Source of the DNA: Pseudoalteromonas aurantia | GTDB lineage: Bacteria; Pseudomonadota; Gammaproteobacteria; Enterobacterales; Alteromonadaceae | DNA: 64,000 bases | Assembly (NCBI RefSeq): GCF_005886875.1 | Contig: NZ_PNBY01000070.1 | Coordinates: 1 to 64,000, forward strand | Reading direction: 5' to 3' | Shown: positions 1-8,469 of the stretch, piece by piece | Layout of the letters: each line of letters opens with the position of its first letter | How positions within the stretch are numbered: position 1 is the stretch's first letter | Notes under the pieces: model-generated | What the model was told of the DNA's origin: nothing | What the model saw: only the letters and a program-made list of their open reading frames with translations | Databases searched by the model: none | Position numbers and translations under genes: made by a program

Positions 1-287
1 CTCAGCATCCAGCTGATTGTCCATTTCCCTGTAGTGCTTGCTATATCCTATAGCGTTTCCATAAACCTCAGCATCCAGCTGATTGTCCATTTCCCTGTAG
101 TGCTTGCTATATCCTATAGCGTTTCCATAAATCTCAGCATCCGGCTGATTGTCCGTTTCCCTTTTGTGCTTGCTACATCCTATAGCGTTTCCATAAACCT
201 CAGCATCCGGCTGATTGTCCGTTTCCCTTTAGTGCTTGCTACATCCTATAGCGTTTCCATAAACCTCAGCATCCAGCTGATTGTCCT
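1..287. repeat. 66-bp tandem repeat, about 4.3 copies, continuing past the left edge
   Basis: Units begin CTCAGCATCC at 1, 67, 133, 199 and 265, an exact 66-bp period, and the last partial unit ends near 287. Copies differ at only a few positions, for example CATTTCCCTGTAG versus CGTTTCCCTTTAG. Because 66 is 22 codons, the array is open in a plus frame (34-312, hydrophobic) and nearly open in a minus frame. The minus frame reads hydrophilic units containing YGNAIGYSKH and starts with ATG at about 295, but has a TAA in the 199-264 copy. Which strand, if any, is coding cannot be told here. There is no CRISPR-like spacer variation. Confidence 0.9.
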
Positions 288-499
288 CTGTCATTGCGTC
301 CGGCAGTTTTAAATAAGCTACACTGAGTACGGCTTTATTTAATCCTGACCTGTACTTGAATACGGTGTAAAGTATAGAGAGTTTTTACGGGTACAAAACA
401 AGTAAAAGTGCTTTGAATTATTGGTGAATAATTAAGCTTTACATTAAATCTAATTATAAACAATTACTTACAGGTGCTTTGGTGGTGTTTTCAGCACTG

Positions 500-563
500 G
501 TATCATTGATCTCCACATCAGAAGTAAGATATTTCTCACAAGCAACTTCTGATTTGATGATAC
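500..563. other. imperfect long hairpin in the fbpA upstream region
   Basis: GTATCAT (500-506) pairs with ATGATAC (557-563), and ATCAGAAGT (517-525) pairs with ACTTCTGAT (545-553). Internal loops of 10 and 3 nt and a 19-nt apical loop complete the structure. There is no U-tract, so it is not an obvious terminator. It lies in the 357-bp gap 313-669, where apart from this hairpin and the Fur-like site I see no gene. It could be a decayed small mobile repeat, a small RNA or part of the fbp leader. Confidence 0.5.
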
Positions 564-635
564 TGTTATTTGCAACAACATAAAGCTAGTTTTATTCAAA
601 GGGTGTTTTTTAGCATCATAAGAGATATTATTAGC

Positions 636-650
636 TGATAATAATTATTG
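636..650 (+). promoter_or_regulatory. Fur-like box upstream of fbpA
   Basis: TGATAATAATTATTG matches the 7-1-7 Fur model (TGATAAT-N-ATTATCA) at 12 of 14 positions. It lies 19 bp before the fbpA start and close to its GGAGG (660-664). Iron-repressed expression of the fbp operon is inferred from this site and from the function of the genes. Confidence 0.65.
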
Positions 651-669
651 TTTTTATCTGGAGGCTTTA

Positions 670-1674
670 ATGAAAAAAGCATTAGCGATTGTTTTTACAT
701 CTTTGACGTGTTTACCCGCATTGGCAGTAGACGAAGTTAATATCTACTCTTTTCGTCAACCGTTCTTGATCCAGCCAATTTTAGATGACTTTACCAAACA
801 AACAGGCATAAAAACTAATGTCGTTTTTGCTAAGAAAGGGCTTATTGAGCGAGTGAAGCGAGAGGGTAAGCATAGCCGAGCTGATCTAGTATTAACGTCA
901 AACTTTAGTGCCTTGATGCAGTTAGATGATCTCAACCTAACGCAAAAAATAGAAAGCGATGTTGTAAATCGTAATATTCCTGCTGCTTTTCGTGATCCGG
1001 CAGGAGAGTGGGTTGCATTAACGAAGCGTGTGCGTAATGTTTATTCGTCAAAGGAGCGTGTTGGCAAACTTGCTGATTTAGGCTACGAAGATTTAGCGTC
1101 TTCGACTTATAAAGGTAAAATATGTATGCGTTCAGGAAAGCACCCTTACAACTTAGGGTTAATTGCATCAATGATTGCACATCATGGTGAAGCGGATACT
1201 AAGCAGTGGCTTGAAGGTGTAAAAAGTAATTTAGCGCGAAAGCCACAAGGCAATGATCGCGCTCAAGTGAAAGCGATTAAAGAAGGCTTATGTGATGTGG
1301 CGTTAGGAAATAGTTATTACTTCGGTAAGATGCTACAAGACAGCAAACAAAAAGCATGGGCGGATGCCGTGCATATTAATTTTCCAAATCAAACAAACCG
1401 TGGTGCACATTTAAATGTTTCTGGTGTTGTGATGACCAAATATGCGAAAAATCCAGAAAATGCCTTGAAACTTATAGAGTTTATGACCGACAATAAAGCT
1501 CAGAATATGTATGCGTCAATGAATATGGAATATCCAGTAAAGTCTGGAGTAGCATTGTCGAACTTAGTGGCATCATGGGGCACGTTTAAGGAAGACGCAT
1601 TACCATTGTCTGAAATTAGTAAATATCGTCCATTAGCACTTAAGCTGATCGATGAGGTTAAATTTGATCTTTAA
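670..1674 (+). CDS. fbpA: Fe(3+) ABC transporter periplasmic iron-binding protein (FbpA/FutA/IdiA type)
   Basis: This 334-residue periplasmic protein captures ferric iron for the FbpBC importer. A Sec signal peptide is visible (MKKALAIVFTSLTCLPALA, cleavage before VDEVNIYS). The mature N-terminus VNIYSFR and the C-terminal segment LGNSYYFGKM, with adjacent tyrosines, are the hallmarks of class II ferric-binding proteins, in which tyrosines ligate iron. The ATG follows GGAGG with good spacing. It is the first gene of a tight operon: its stop shares one base with the fbpB start. A Fur-like site lies just upstream. Specificity for free or weakly chelated iron is inferred from the family. Confidence 0.9.
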   Translation: MKKALAIVFTSLTCLPALAVDEVNIYSFRQPFLIQPILDDFTKQTGIKTNVVFAKKGLIERVKREGKHSRADLVLTSNFSALMQLDDLNLTQKIESDVVNRNIPAAFRDPAGEWVALTKRVRNVYSSKERVGKLADLGYEDLASSTYKGKICMRSGKHPYNLGLIASMIAHHGEADTKQWLEGVKSNLARKPQGNDRAQVKAIKEGLCDVALGNSYYFGKMLQDSKQKAWADAVHINFPNQTNRGAHLNVSGVVMTKYAKNPENALKLIEFMTDNKAQNMYASMNMEYPVKSGVALSNLVASWGTFKEDALPLSEISKYRPLALKLIDEVKFDL

Positions 1675-3305
1675 TGCAAGTATCGTTTTCTCTGTCTAAA
1701 TGGCAGGTATTTGCGTGGCTGATAGGCATTTGTCTATCAGCACCGCTGGCTTTTTTGATCTTTGAATCTCTACAAGGAGATTCAGAGGTATTTACACATT
1801 TGTGGAACACAGTTCTGTGGGACTACACCTTTAACACCCTGCTGCTCATTCTTGGGGTGATTGCTTTAAGTTGTGTTATTGCATTGCCGCTTGGCTGGTT
1901 AACAGCGTATTGCCAGTTTCCAGGGCGCAAAGTATTTGAATGGGCTTTAATGTTACCACTTGCCATGCCAACTTATATTATTGCCTATATTTATACAGAT
2001 TTATTTGATTACGCAGGCCCGGTGCAGGTGACTCTCCGAGAATGGTTCGGTTGGCACTCGCCTGATGATTATTGGTTTTTCGATATTCGTACTTTACCTG
2101 GGGCAATTGTCATGATTGCACTCGTGTTGTACCCCTATTTATATTTGATTTTTAAAACTGCTTTGAGAGAACAATCATTTAAGTTGGTGCAAGCAAGTCA
2201 ATTGATGGGAATGAGTCCATTGCAAAGTTTTTTTAAAGTGAGCTTACCCTTGGCGCGTGGTGCAATTGTAGCCGCACTTGCTTTGATCAGTATGGAAACA
2301 ATGGCTGACTTTGCAACGGTACATTATTTTGCAGTAAGTACGCTAACCACCGCAGTTTACGATACGTGGCTAGGTTATTACTCACTCACCGCTGCAGCAA
2401 AAATCTCTGGGATCATGTTGTTATTTTTGTTTGTATCTTTAATGCTGGAGCGTTTAAGTCGTAAAAATGACACCCTTCATGAGCGCCAATCGTCAGTGAA
2501 TGAGACTGCCTTGTATCAACTACAGGGTAAATCAGCGTGGGGAGCAACAGCGTATTGTGTTTTAATATTGATGATTGCCTTTGTTTTACCGGTTAGTATT
2601 TTAGGTGGTTATGCAATTGACTACTTTGATGAAGCGTGGAACAGTCAGTTCTTCCTCTATGCATGGCAAAGCCTTAAAGTCTCGCTTTGGGTGAGCGCTA
2701 TCGCCATTTTATTCAGCGTTTTAGTTGTCTTTTACCAACGAATTGGTAAAGGTAAAAGAAAGTCTTTACCAGGACGTTTTGCCAGTACAGGTTATGCACT
2801 GCCGGGGACGGTACTTGCCATTGCGGTATTATTACCATTAACGCTACTCGACACTAAACTCAATGAGTGGTTTGCTGAAACAAGCGTCGAACCAGGTTTA
2901 TTACTTAGCGGCAGTCTTTTTGCGATGGTATTTGCGTATGTAGTACGATTTTATGCGATAGCGCATGGTGCTGTTGAGGCCAGTTATGTGAGAATAAGTC
3001 CGTCACTTGATATGGCGAGCCAAAGTATGGGCAAGGGCTTTTTTCAAACTTTGACTTTGATTCATTTTCCGTTATTACGTCGAGGCATTTTAACCGCCGC
3101 TCTGCTGGTATTTATTGAATGTATGAAAGAGTTGCCAGCGGCTTTATTATTAAGACCATTTAATTTCGAAACACTTGCGACACATGTATTTCAATATGTC
3201 AGTGATGAGCAATTAGAATTGGCATCGGTGTCAGCTTTGTTTATTGTCTTGGTGGGATTAATTCCGTTATATTTTGTTAATCGGTCTATGGAGCAGCATA
3301 ATTAA
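1674..3305 (+). CDS. fbpB: Fe(3+) ABC transporter permease, fused two-domain type
   Basis: This 543-residue inner-membrane permease has many hydrophobic segments arranged as two halves, as usual for FbpB/SfuB proteins in which both transmembrane domains are in one chain. Each half carries an EAA-type cytoplasmic loop for contact with the ATPase: one near residues 178-195 (QASQLMGMSPLQSFFKVSLP), the other near 440-470 (MASQSMGKGFFQTLTLIHFP). Start and stop overlap the neighbours by one base (TAATG), implying translational coupling with fbpA and fbpC. It forms the channel through which iron released by FbpA enters the cytoplasm. Confidence 0.92.
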   Translation: MQVSFSLSKWQVFAWLIGICLSAPLAFLIFESLQGDSEVFTHLWNTVLWDYTFNTLLLILGVIALSCVIALPLGWLTAYCQFPGRKVFEWALMLPLAMPTYIIAYIYTDLFDYAGPVQVTLREWFGWHSPDDYWFFDIRTLPGAIVMIALVLYPYLYLIFKTALREQSFKLVQASQLMGMSPLQSFFKVSLPLARGAIVAALALISMETMADFATVHYFAVSTLTTAVYDTWLGYYSLTAAAKISGIMLLFLFVSLMLERLSRKNDTLHERQSSVNETALYQLQGKSAWGATAYCVLILMIAFVLPVSILGGYAIDYFDEAWNSQFFLYAWQSLKVSLWVSAIAILFSVLVVFYQRIGKGKRKSLPGRFASTGYALPGTVLAIAVLLPLTLLDTKLNEWFAETSVEPGLLLSGSLFAMVFAYVVRFYAIAHGAVEASYVRISPSLDMASQSMGKGFFQTLTLIHFPLLRRGILTAALLVFIECMKELPAALLLRPFNFETLATHVFQYVSDEQLELASVSALFIVLVGLIPLYFVNRSMEQHN

Positions 3306-4351
3306 TGAGTAGCTTACTTTTACAAAATTTATCGTATCAATATGACGGTCAATCAGTTATTAAGAGCCTAAACTTAACAGTAGAGCAAAATGAAATAGTG
3401 TGTTTATTGGGAGCTAGTGGCTGTGGTAAAACAACCACGCTTAAAGCTATTGCAGGGTTAATTCAGCCTCAGCAAGGGAAGGTCGTTATTAATGGGCAAT
3501 GTATGAGTGATGCAACGCAGTTCGTTGCGCCTCAGCACCGCAATATTGGCATGATGTTCCAAGATTACGCACTGTTTCCTCATTTAACTGTGGCACAAAA
3601 TATTGCCTTTGGATTAAATAAACTCGACAAATCTGATCGTGAAAAGCGTGTTGCTGAAATGCTCGAACTTGTGCATTTGAATAACTTTAAATTACGTTAC
3701 CCGCATGAGTTATCTGGCGGTCAACAACAGCGTGTTGCTATCGCAAGAGCGTTAGCCTATCGACCTAATTTATTACTACTTGATGAACCATTTTCAAATA
3801 TAGATGCACTAGTACGTTATCAATTAATTAATGATATTCGGACCATCATAAAAGACCAGCAAGTGTCGGCAATTTTTGTCAGTCACTCAAAAGATGAAGC
3901 ATTTGCCTTTTCAGATAAATTGGCGATTATGCATGAAGGGCAAATTGCTCAGTTAGGCTGTGCGAAAACCCTATTTCAGCAGCCGAAAAATAAAGTTGTG
4001 GCGGAGTTTTTGGGGCAGGGGATTTACCTCAATGCGACCCGGTATAACGGCGCGCGAGTCACAACCGATTTTGGTGATGTGAGTTCTATAGTGCCATTAT
4101 CTCAGTCTCAGCAAGAAGGTCAAATATATGTGCGACCACAGCATTTAGAGTTAATTAATGACCCTTTAGGGCAAGTCTTTGTTGAGCAGCAGCGCTTTGT
4201 GGGTACTGAATATGTTTATCGGGTACGTTTTGCTGAGCAGCTAATAGAAGTACCGGCTCCTGCAGATACAATCATTGACGCAAACCTCCCTGTTTCTTTC
4301 AAAATAAAGTCACATGCGGTAAATTTCTTTTCTGAGCAAGAGCTGAATTAA
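3305..4351 (+). CDS. fbpC: Fe(3+) ABC transporter ATP-binding protein
   Basis: This 348-residue ABC ATPase powers the FbpB permease. Visible in order are Walker A GASGCGKTT (residues ~37-45), the Q-loop FQDYALFPHL, the signature LSGGQQQRVAIARAL, Walker B LLLLDEPFSNID and the H-loop SHSKDEAF. The last ~110 residues form the regulatory TOBE-like extension typical of FbpC/PotA/MalK-type subunits. The start overlaps the fbpB stop by one base, and only 12 bp separate its stop from the following DyP-like gene. Iron as substrate is inferred from the FbpA neighbour. Confidence 0.93.
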   Translation: MSSLLLQNLSYQYDGQSVIKSLNLTVEQNEIVCLLGASGCGKTTTLKAIAGLIQPQQGKVVINGQCMSDATQFVAPQHRNIGMMFQDYALFPHLTVAQNIAFGLNKLDKSDREKRVAEMLELVHLNNFKLRYPHELSGGQQQRVAIARALAYRPNLLLLDEPFSNIDALVRYQLINDIRTIIKDQQVSAIFVSHSKDEAFAFSDKLAIMHEGQIAQLGCAKTLFQQPKNKVVAEFLGQGIYLNATRYNGARVTTDFGDVSSIVPLSQSQQEGQIYVRPQHLELINDPLGQVFVEQQRFVGTEYVYRVRFAEQLIEVPAPADTIIDANLPVSFKIKSHAVNFFSEQELN

Positions 4352-4363
4352 GGAAGGGCTAGC

Positions 4364-5278
4364 ATGGCGCAAGCGCAATCAGGAGTATGTGCTGAAGCAA
4401 ACCTACATGGTCTACATTTATTTTTCAATGTACTAGAAGGGCGCGACGAAGTTGTGCGCGCAGCACTGGCGAACTGTGAGCGGTTGCAAAATGAATTGAG
4501 TGACCGCTTTTCTGAATCAATGGTAAGCAGCTTTGTTGCCATTGGTGCGCAGTATTGGCCTCACATTTATCCTGAGTATATTCCTGAAGAATTAAAAAGC
4601 TTTCCTCATATTAGTCATACTGAACATTTAATACATAGCCAGCCATTTGATTTAATGTATGTGATCCGCTCCGATAGGGAAGATGTTAACCACCTATTTG
4701 CGCAAAGTGTATTACATATGCTTGCATCCAATGTCGAGTTAGTGGCCCATGTTAGAGGTTTTCGTTTCCTCGATGGCAGAGACTTTAATGGGTTTATCTA
4801 TGGTGGTAATGCCCCTCATGGCCGCTTTAAACGTCAAGTGGCACTGGTGAATAACCCACAACAACCAGATCATCAAGGCAGCTATATTCATGTGCAGCGG
4901 GTGCGGTTTAACATTGATGCGTGGCAAGCATTGGCACTTGATGAGCAAGAGCAAATAATGGGACGGACTCGATTGGATAACGTATTAATTGAGCCTGCAC
5001 GTGAGAATAGTCATGCGTCGTTAGCTGAGCTAACCAATGAAGCCGGGCTCGCATTATTGCTCGATCAGAGTATGCCATTTGGTGATGTCTTTGAACAAGG
5101 CAGCTTATGGATGAGCTGTTCTGCTCATGCTTCAGCCTTTGATACTGTACTCACTTCTCGATTAGGAACACCCGCTAACTATGATCAGTGGTTAGATTAT
5201 AATCAAGCTGATATGGGGGCTGCATTCTTTGCGCCTTCGGTGCAATTTTTAAATGCCATGGCCAAAAGCTGCGAGTAA
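4364..5278 (+). CDS. DyP-type peroxidase family protein lacking the distal Asp and Arg
   Basis: A 304-residue member of the dye-decolorizing peroxidase family, P/B class (YfeX-like). It keeps the family frame: RDFNGF, the QE-GRT segment (QEQIMGRTRLDN) and the proximal haem-ligand motif ENSHASL (His217). The canonical GFVDGTENP reads GFIYGGNAP, so the distal Asp is Tyr146. The Arg expected 17 residues after the His is Asp234 (LLDQSMPFG). Peroxidase turnover therefore looks impaired, while haem binding may persist. There is no signal peptide, so it should be cytoplasmic, unlike EfeB. It starts 12 bp after fbpC with GGAAGGG upstream and is probably in the iron operon. A haem-handling role is speculation. 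Confidence 0.8.
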   Translation: MAQAQSGVCAEANLHGLHLFFNVLEGRDEVVRAALANCERLQNELSDRFSESMVSSFVAIGAQYWPHIYPEYIPEELKSFPHISHTEHLIHSQPFDLMYVIRSDREDVNHLFAQSVLHMLASNVELVAHVRGFRFLDGRDFNGFIYGGNAPHGRFKRQVALVNNPQQPDHQGSYIHVQRVRFNIDAWQALALDEQEQIMGRTRLDNVLIEPARENSHASLAELTNEAGLALLLDQSMPFGDVFEQGSLWMSCSAHASAFDTVLTSRLGTPANYDQWLDYNQADMGAAFFAPSVQFLNAMAKSCE

Positions 5279-5281
5279 TAT

Positions 5282-5326
5282 CCGCAGCTGTCGAAGCCAT
5301 TATGGATGATAGTGACAGCGGTTTTT
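5282..5326 (+). terminator. possible terminator of the fbp operon
   Basis: CCG...CTGTC (5282-5292) can pair with GACAGCGG (5314-5321) around a 3-nt bulge and a long loop, followed by TTTTT. It sits between the convergent DyP-like gene and argR. The stem is imperfect, so this is tentative. Confidence 0.4.
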
Positions 5327-5792
5327 AAACATTGTCGAATAAAGTTTTAACTCGCTCGAGTGTCGCGTCTATTTCAGAGATTTGTGCTGGGGCTATAAAA
5401 ATAGTGTCGTCACCGGCAATGGTACCTAATACACCATCAGCAGTTCCTAAAGAGTCGAGTAATCGGGCTATCAGCTGAGCTGCCCCTGGACTGGTTCTAA
5501 TGATGATCATCATTTCATTGTGAATGATATCAATGACCAGTTGGCGAAGTGGGCTTTTCGCTGTCGGTACACCCATTTCTGCGGGTAAACAGTACACCAT
5601 TTCTTGTTTTGCATTACGCGTTCTTACCGCGCCAAATTTACTCAACATACGTGAGACTTTACTTTGGCTGACATTGTCAAAGCCTTGCTCTTTTAACGCG
5701 TCAACAATTTCACCTTGTGAACCAAAGTTCTCTTCTTTCAGTAAAGCTTTAAATGCTTTGACCAGCGCTTCTTGTTTTTCTTGAGGCTGCAT
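5325..5792 (-). CDS. argR: arginine repressor ArgR
   Basis: This 155-residue arginine-responsive DNA-binding regulator matches the length of E. coli ArgR (156). The N-terminal winged helix contains [15 protein letters not shown] and the recognition segment [21 protein letters not shown]. The C-terminal hexamerisation and arginine-binding domain carries [16 protein letters not shown] and the [13 protein letters not shown] motif with its conserved GDD. The reading frame extends 20 codons further upstream, but the start chosen ([10 protein letters not shown]) fits family length. It is divergent from mdh, the same argR|mdh arrangement as in E. coli. Confidence 0.95.
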   Translation of the reverse strand: MQPQEKQEALVKAFKALLKEENFGSQGEIVDALKEQGFDNVSQSKVSRMLSKFGAVRTRNAKQEMVYCLPAEMGVPTAKSPLRQLVIDIIHNEMMIIIRTSPGAAQLIARLLDSLGTADGVLGTIAGDDTIFIAPAQISEIDATLERVKTLFDNV

Positions 5793-6273
5793 AACGATCC
5801 ATAATTCAAATTGCGATGTTGGGATTCTACACAAAAGTGCGTTATGACCCAAATTTTACCGTAGTGATAATTGATTTGCTTAGTGGCGTAAACAGTAAGT
5901 GCCGTCAGCTTTACAACTATAGTCGAAAAAATCACGAAAATAACTCGGATTAATTTGTTTTTACCTGCGCTTTTCATTATCTTTACTGCACACTTGAACC
6001 CGTTTACCTTTTTTGGCTAGATTTTTAGTAATTTGTATGAATTTTACTGAGATTAACTGCATTTTATGTGGTTACTCAGGATACCAGTTGATTAAAATTC
6101 ATAGTTCCCGATTACACAAAAATTCAATGATTGAGCGCTCGTGGTTGTTTGGTTTCACACGAGATAAAGTGTGGGTTAATGCGTACCAAAATTGCGGCAC
6201 GCACCACCAAGCGAATATTAGTCATAAAAGAAAAATACGTTCTAAATTTACCTTCAATGTATGGAGAATTCAC
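5793..6273. other. argR-mdh divergent intergenic region
   Basis: This 481-bp gap must hold the promoters of both genes. The mdh frame is open back to 6013 without any recognisable protein in that stretch. Partial ARG-box halves occur (TGAAT near 6038, ATTCA near 6098), but no complete box. Nothing else is supported. Confidence 0.4.
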
Positions 6274-7206
6274 ATGAAAGTTGCTGTATTGGGTGCCGCT
6301 GGCGGTATTGGTCAAGCGTTATCACTGTTACTTAAAAATGGCTTGCCTGCAGGTTCTGAATTATCATTATACGACGTAGCGCCAGTTGTTCCAGGTGTTG
6401 CTGTTGATCTTTCTCACATCCCAACGGCAGTTAAAGTTGCTGGTTTCGGTGCTGATGACCTAGACGCTGCACTTGCTGGGGCTGATATTGTATTGATCCC
6501 AGCTGGTATGCCACGTAAACCAGGTATGGATCGTGCTGACCTATTCAATGTTAATGCGGGCATTATCAAAACACTTGCTGAAGGTATTGTGCGTAACTGT
6601 CCTAAAGCACTAGTTGGCGTTATTACTAATCCAGTAAATGGTACTGTGCCAATTGTTGCCGAAGTATTTAAAAAAGCGGGTACTTATGAAGCATCTCGCG
6701 TATTCGGTGTAACAACATTAGACGTAATTCGTTCAGAAGCATTTATTGCTGAATTGAAAGGTGTTGATGTGTCTGAAGTAAAAGTACCAGTAATTGGTGG
6801 CCACTCAGGTACTACAATTTTACCGCTTCTTTCACAAGTGGAAGGCGTTTCGTTCACTGATGAAGAAGTTGCAGCTTTAACGCCTCGTATCCAGAATGCA
6901 GGTACTGAAGTGGTAAATGCAAAAGCAGGTGGCGGTTCAGCAACACTTTCAATGGGTGCAGCTGCAGCACGTTTCTGCTTCTCATTGGTTAAAGGTCTAC
7001 AGGGTCAAGATGTTGTAGATTATGCGTACGTTGCTGTTGAAAATGGTGATGCACCATATTTTGCTCACCCAGTACGTTTAGGTAAAAACGGCGTAGAAGA
7101 AATTCTTTCTTACGGCGAACTAAGTGCGTTTGAGCAAAAAGCAAAAGAAGACATGCTTGCAACGCTTAACAAAGACATCCAAGAAGGTGTTGATTTCATG
7201 TCTTAA
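6274..7206 (+). CDS. mdh: malate dehydrogenase
   Basis: This 310-residue NAD-dependent malate dehydrogenase of the TCA cycle interconverts malate and oxaloacetate in the cytoplasm. The Rossmann motif GAAGGIGQ lies at residues ~7-14. The substrate-binding [16 protein letters not shown] loop carries the conserved arginines, and VIGGHSGTT contains the catalytic histidine. The length equals that of enterobacterial Mdh (312). The in-frame open stretch back to 6013 is rejected. The ATG at 6274 has GGAG at 6263-6266 and begins the family's usual [12 protein letters not shown] strong terminator follows the gene. Confidence 0.97.
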   Translation: MKVAVLGAAGGIGQALSLLLKNGLPAGSELSLYDVAPVVPGVAVDLSHIPTAVKVAGFGADDLDAALAGADIVLIPAGMPRKPGMDRADLFNVNAGIIKTLAEGIVRNCPKALVGVITNPVNGTVPIVAEVFKKAGTYEASRVFGVTTLDVIRSEAFIAELKGVDVSEVKVPVIGGHSGTTILPLLSQVEGVSFTDEEVAALTPRIQNAGTEVVNAKAGGGSATLSMGAAAARFCFSLVKGLQGQDVVDYAYVAVENGDAPYFAHPVRLGKNGVEEILSYGELSAFEQKAKEDMLATLNKDIQEGVDFMS

Positions 7207-7221
7207 TAGACAATGAAAATA

Positions 7222-7250
7222 AAAAAAGCCGCGTATATCGCGGCTTTTTT
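7222..7250 (+). terminator. rho-independent terminator after mdh
   Basis: AAAAAAGCCGCG / CGCGGCTTTTTT with a 5-nt loop gives a perfect stem with A- and U-tracts, so it may act in both directions between mdh and the convergent VWA gene. Confidence 0.9.
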
Positions 7251-7278
7251 GTAATTAAATTCCATGTGGATTATGCAA

Positions 7279-8466
7279 TTAGGTCAGTACTTTTATTGCT
7301 TTACTAATCCCTTCTAAAGTTAATGGATACATCCGGTTATGCATAAGTTCATCGATGATGCATATAGATTGGTAGTAAGGCCAATGGGTGGTCGGCTGTG
7401 GGTTTAACCATGCGACTTTTTCGAAGTGTTGGGTCAAGCGTTGAAGCCATACATTGCCCGCTTCCTGATTCCAATGCTCAACACTGCCGCCGGGGGAGGT
7501 AATTTCATAGGGGCCCATTGTGGCATCCCCGACAAAAATGAGCCGATAATCTTTACCGAAGCGGTTTATGAGTTGGTAAGTATCCAGAGCTTCGCTATCG
7601 CGTCGTTCATTATCTTGCCAAACTTGCTCATACACACAATTATGAAAATAAAAAAACTCTAAATGTTTAAATTCACTGTGCGCTGCCCCAAATAGTTGTT
7701 CGCACAAATGAATGTAGTCATCCATTGAGCCTCCAATATCGAACAGCATAATGATATTAATGGCATTGTGTCGTTCAGGGGTCATTTTGACATCGAGCAT
7801 ACCTCCTTGTTTTGCAGTTGCAGCGATGGTTTCATTGAGGTCAAGCTGATCGCTGGCGCCACTTTTTGCAAACTTGCGGAGTTTCTTTAACGCCAATTTC
7901 ATCGTTCTGCTGGTGATTTCAGTGTTGGCGTCTAAATTTCGGTATTGACGTTTATCCCACACTTTAACTGCTTTGCGTTGCCGGTTACCATCTTGACCTA
8001 TCCGAATGCCTTCTGGGTTATAACCATAAGCGCCAAATGGGGACGTGCCGCCAGTGCCTACCCACTTATTGCCACCAGCATGACGCTTCTGCTGCTCAGT
8101 GAGGCGCTGCTTAAGTGTTTCTAGTAATTTATCAAGCCCACCGAGTGCATTGAGTTGCTGCTTTTCTTCTTCGGATAGATTTTTTTCAAACTCTTTTCTC
8201 AACCACTCATTGGGGAGCTTTGTCGTGGATTGTAATTTCGAGAGTAAGTCTTGTGATTCTATCCCTTGAAAGTAATGGGCGAAGGCACGGTCAAATTTAT
8301 CAAATTGCGTTTCATCTTTGACAAAAATGATTTTACTTAATTCATAAAAAGCATCGATGTCGGCAAAGGCTAAACCTTTGTCTAATGCACTTAAGCAGTC
8401 GAGTAGTTCGCGTGGGCTTACCTTTAGCCCATAGCGTTTAAGCGTGAAAAAAAACTCAATTAGCAT
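7279..8466 (-). CDS. VWA-domain protein, CoxE-like
   Basis: This 395-residue protein has an all-helical N-terminal half and a C-terminal von Willebrand factor A domain. The metal-binding MIDAS segment reads DIGGSMDDY, so the second position of the DxSxS motif is Gly. As I recall this is usual in the CoxE-like branch, so not a defect. It follows a MoxR-type AAA ATPase by 3 bp. Such MoxR/VWA pairs act as chaperone-like complexes that insert cofactors or remodel proteins. No target is encoded nearby, so its client is unknown. No signal peptide or membrane segment is seen. Confidence 0.8.
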   Translation of the reverse strand: MLIEFFFTLKRYGLKVSPRELLDCLSALDKGLAFADIDAFYELSKIIFVKDETQFDKFDRAFAHYFQGIESQDLLSKLQSTTKLPNEWLRKEFEKNLSEEEKQQLNALGGLDKLLETLKQRLTEQQKRHAGGNKWVGTGGTSPFGAYGYNPEGIRIGQDGNRQRKAVKVWDKRQYRNLDANTEITSRTMKLALKKLRKFAKSGASDQLDLNETIAATAKQGGMLDVKMTPERHNAINIIMLFDIGGSMDDYIHLCEQLFGAAHSEFKHLEFFYFHNCVYEQVWQDNERRDSEALDTYQLINRFGKDYRLIFVGDATMGPYEITSPGGSVEHWNQEAGNVWLQRLTQHFEKVAWLNPQPTTHWPYYQSICIIDELMHNRMYPLTLEGISKAIKVLT

Positions 8467-8469
8467 GGT

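Noticed and set aside
1-287. CRISPR array
   Set aside because: The whole 66-bp unit repeats with no unique spacers.
34-312. A 92-residue hydrophobic plus-strand ORF across the tandem repeat
   Set aside because: It is open because the repeat period is a codon multiple. There is no ribosome site, and the repeat itself explains it. Coding on either strand is undecided.
6035-6102. ARG boxes for argR autoregulation
   Set aside because: Only half-matches (TGAAT, ATTCA) at wrong spacing. Too weak to claim.
6013-6273. In-frame 87-codon N-terminal extension of Mdh
   Set aside because: No similarity to Mdh, and GGAG plus the family start are at 6274.
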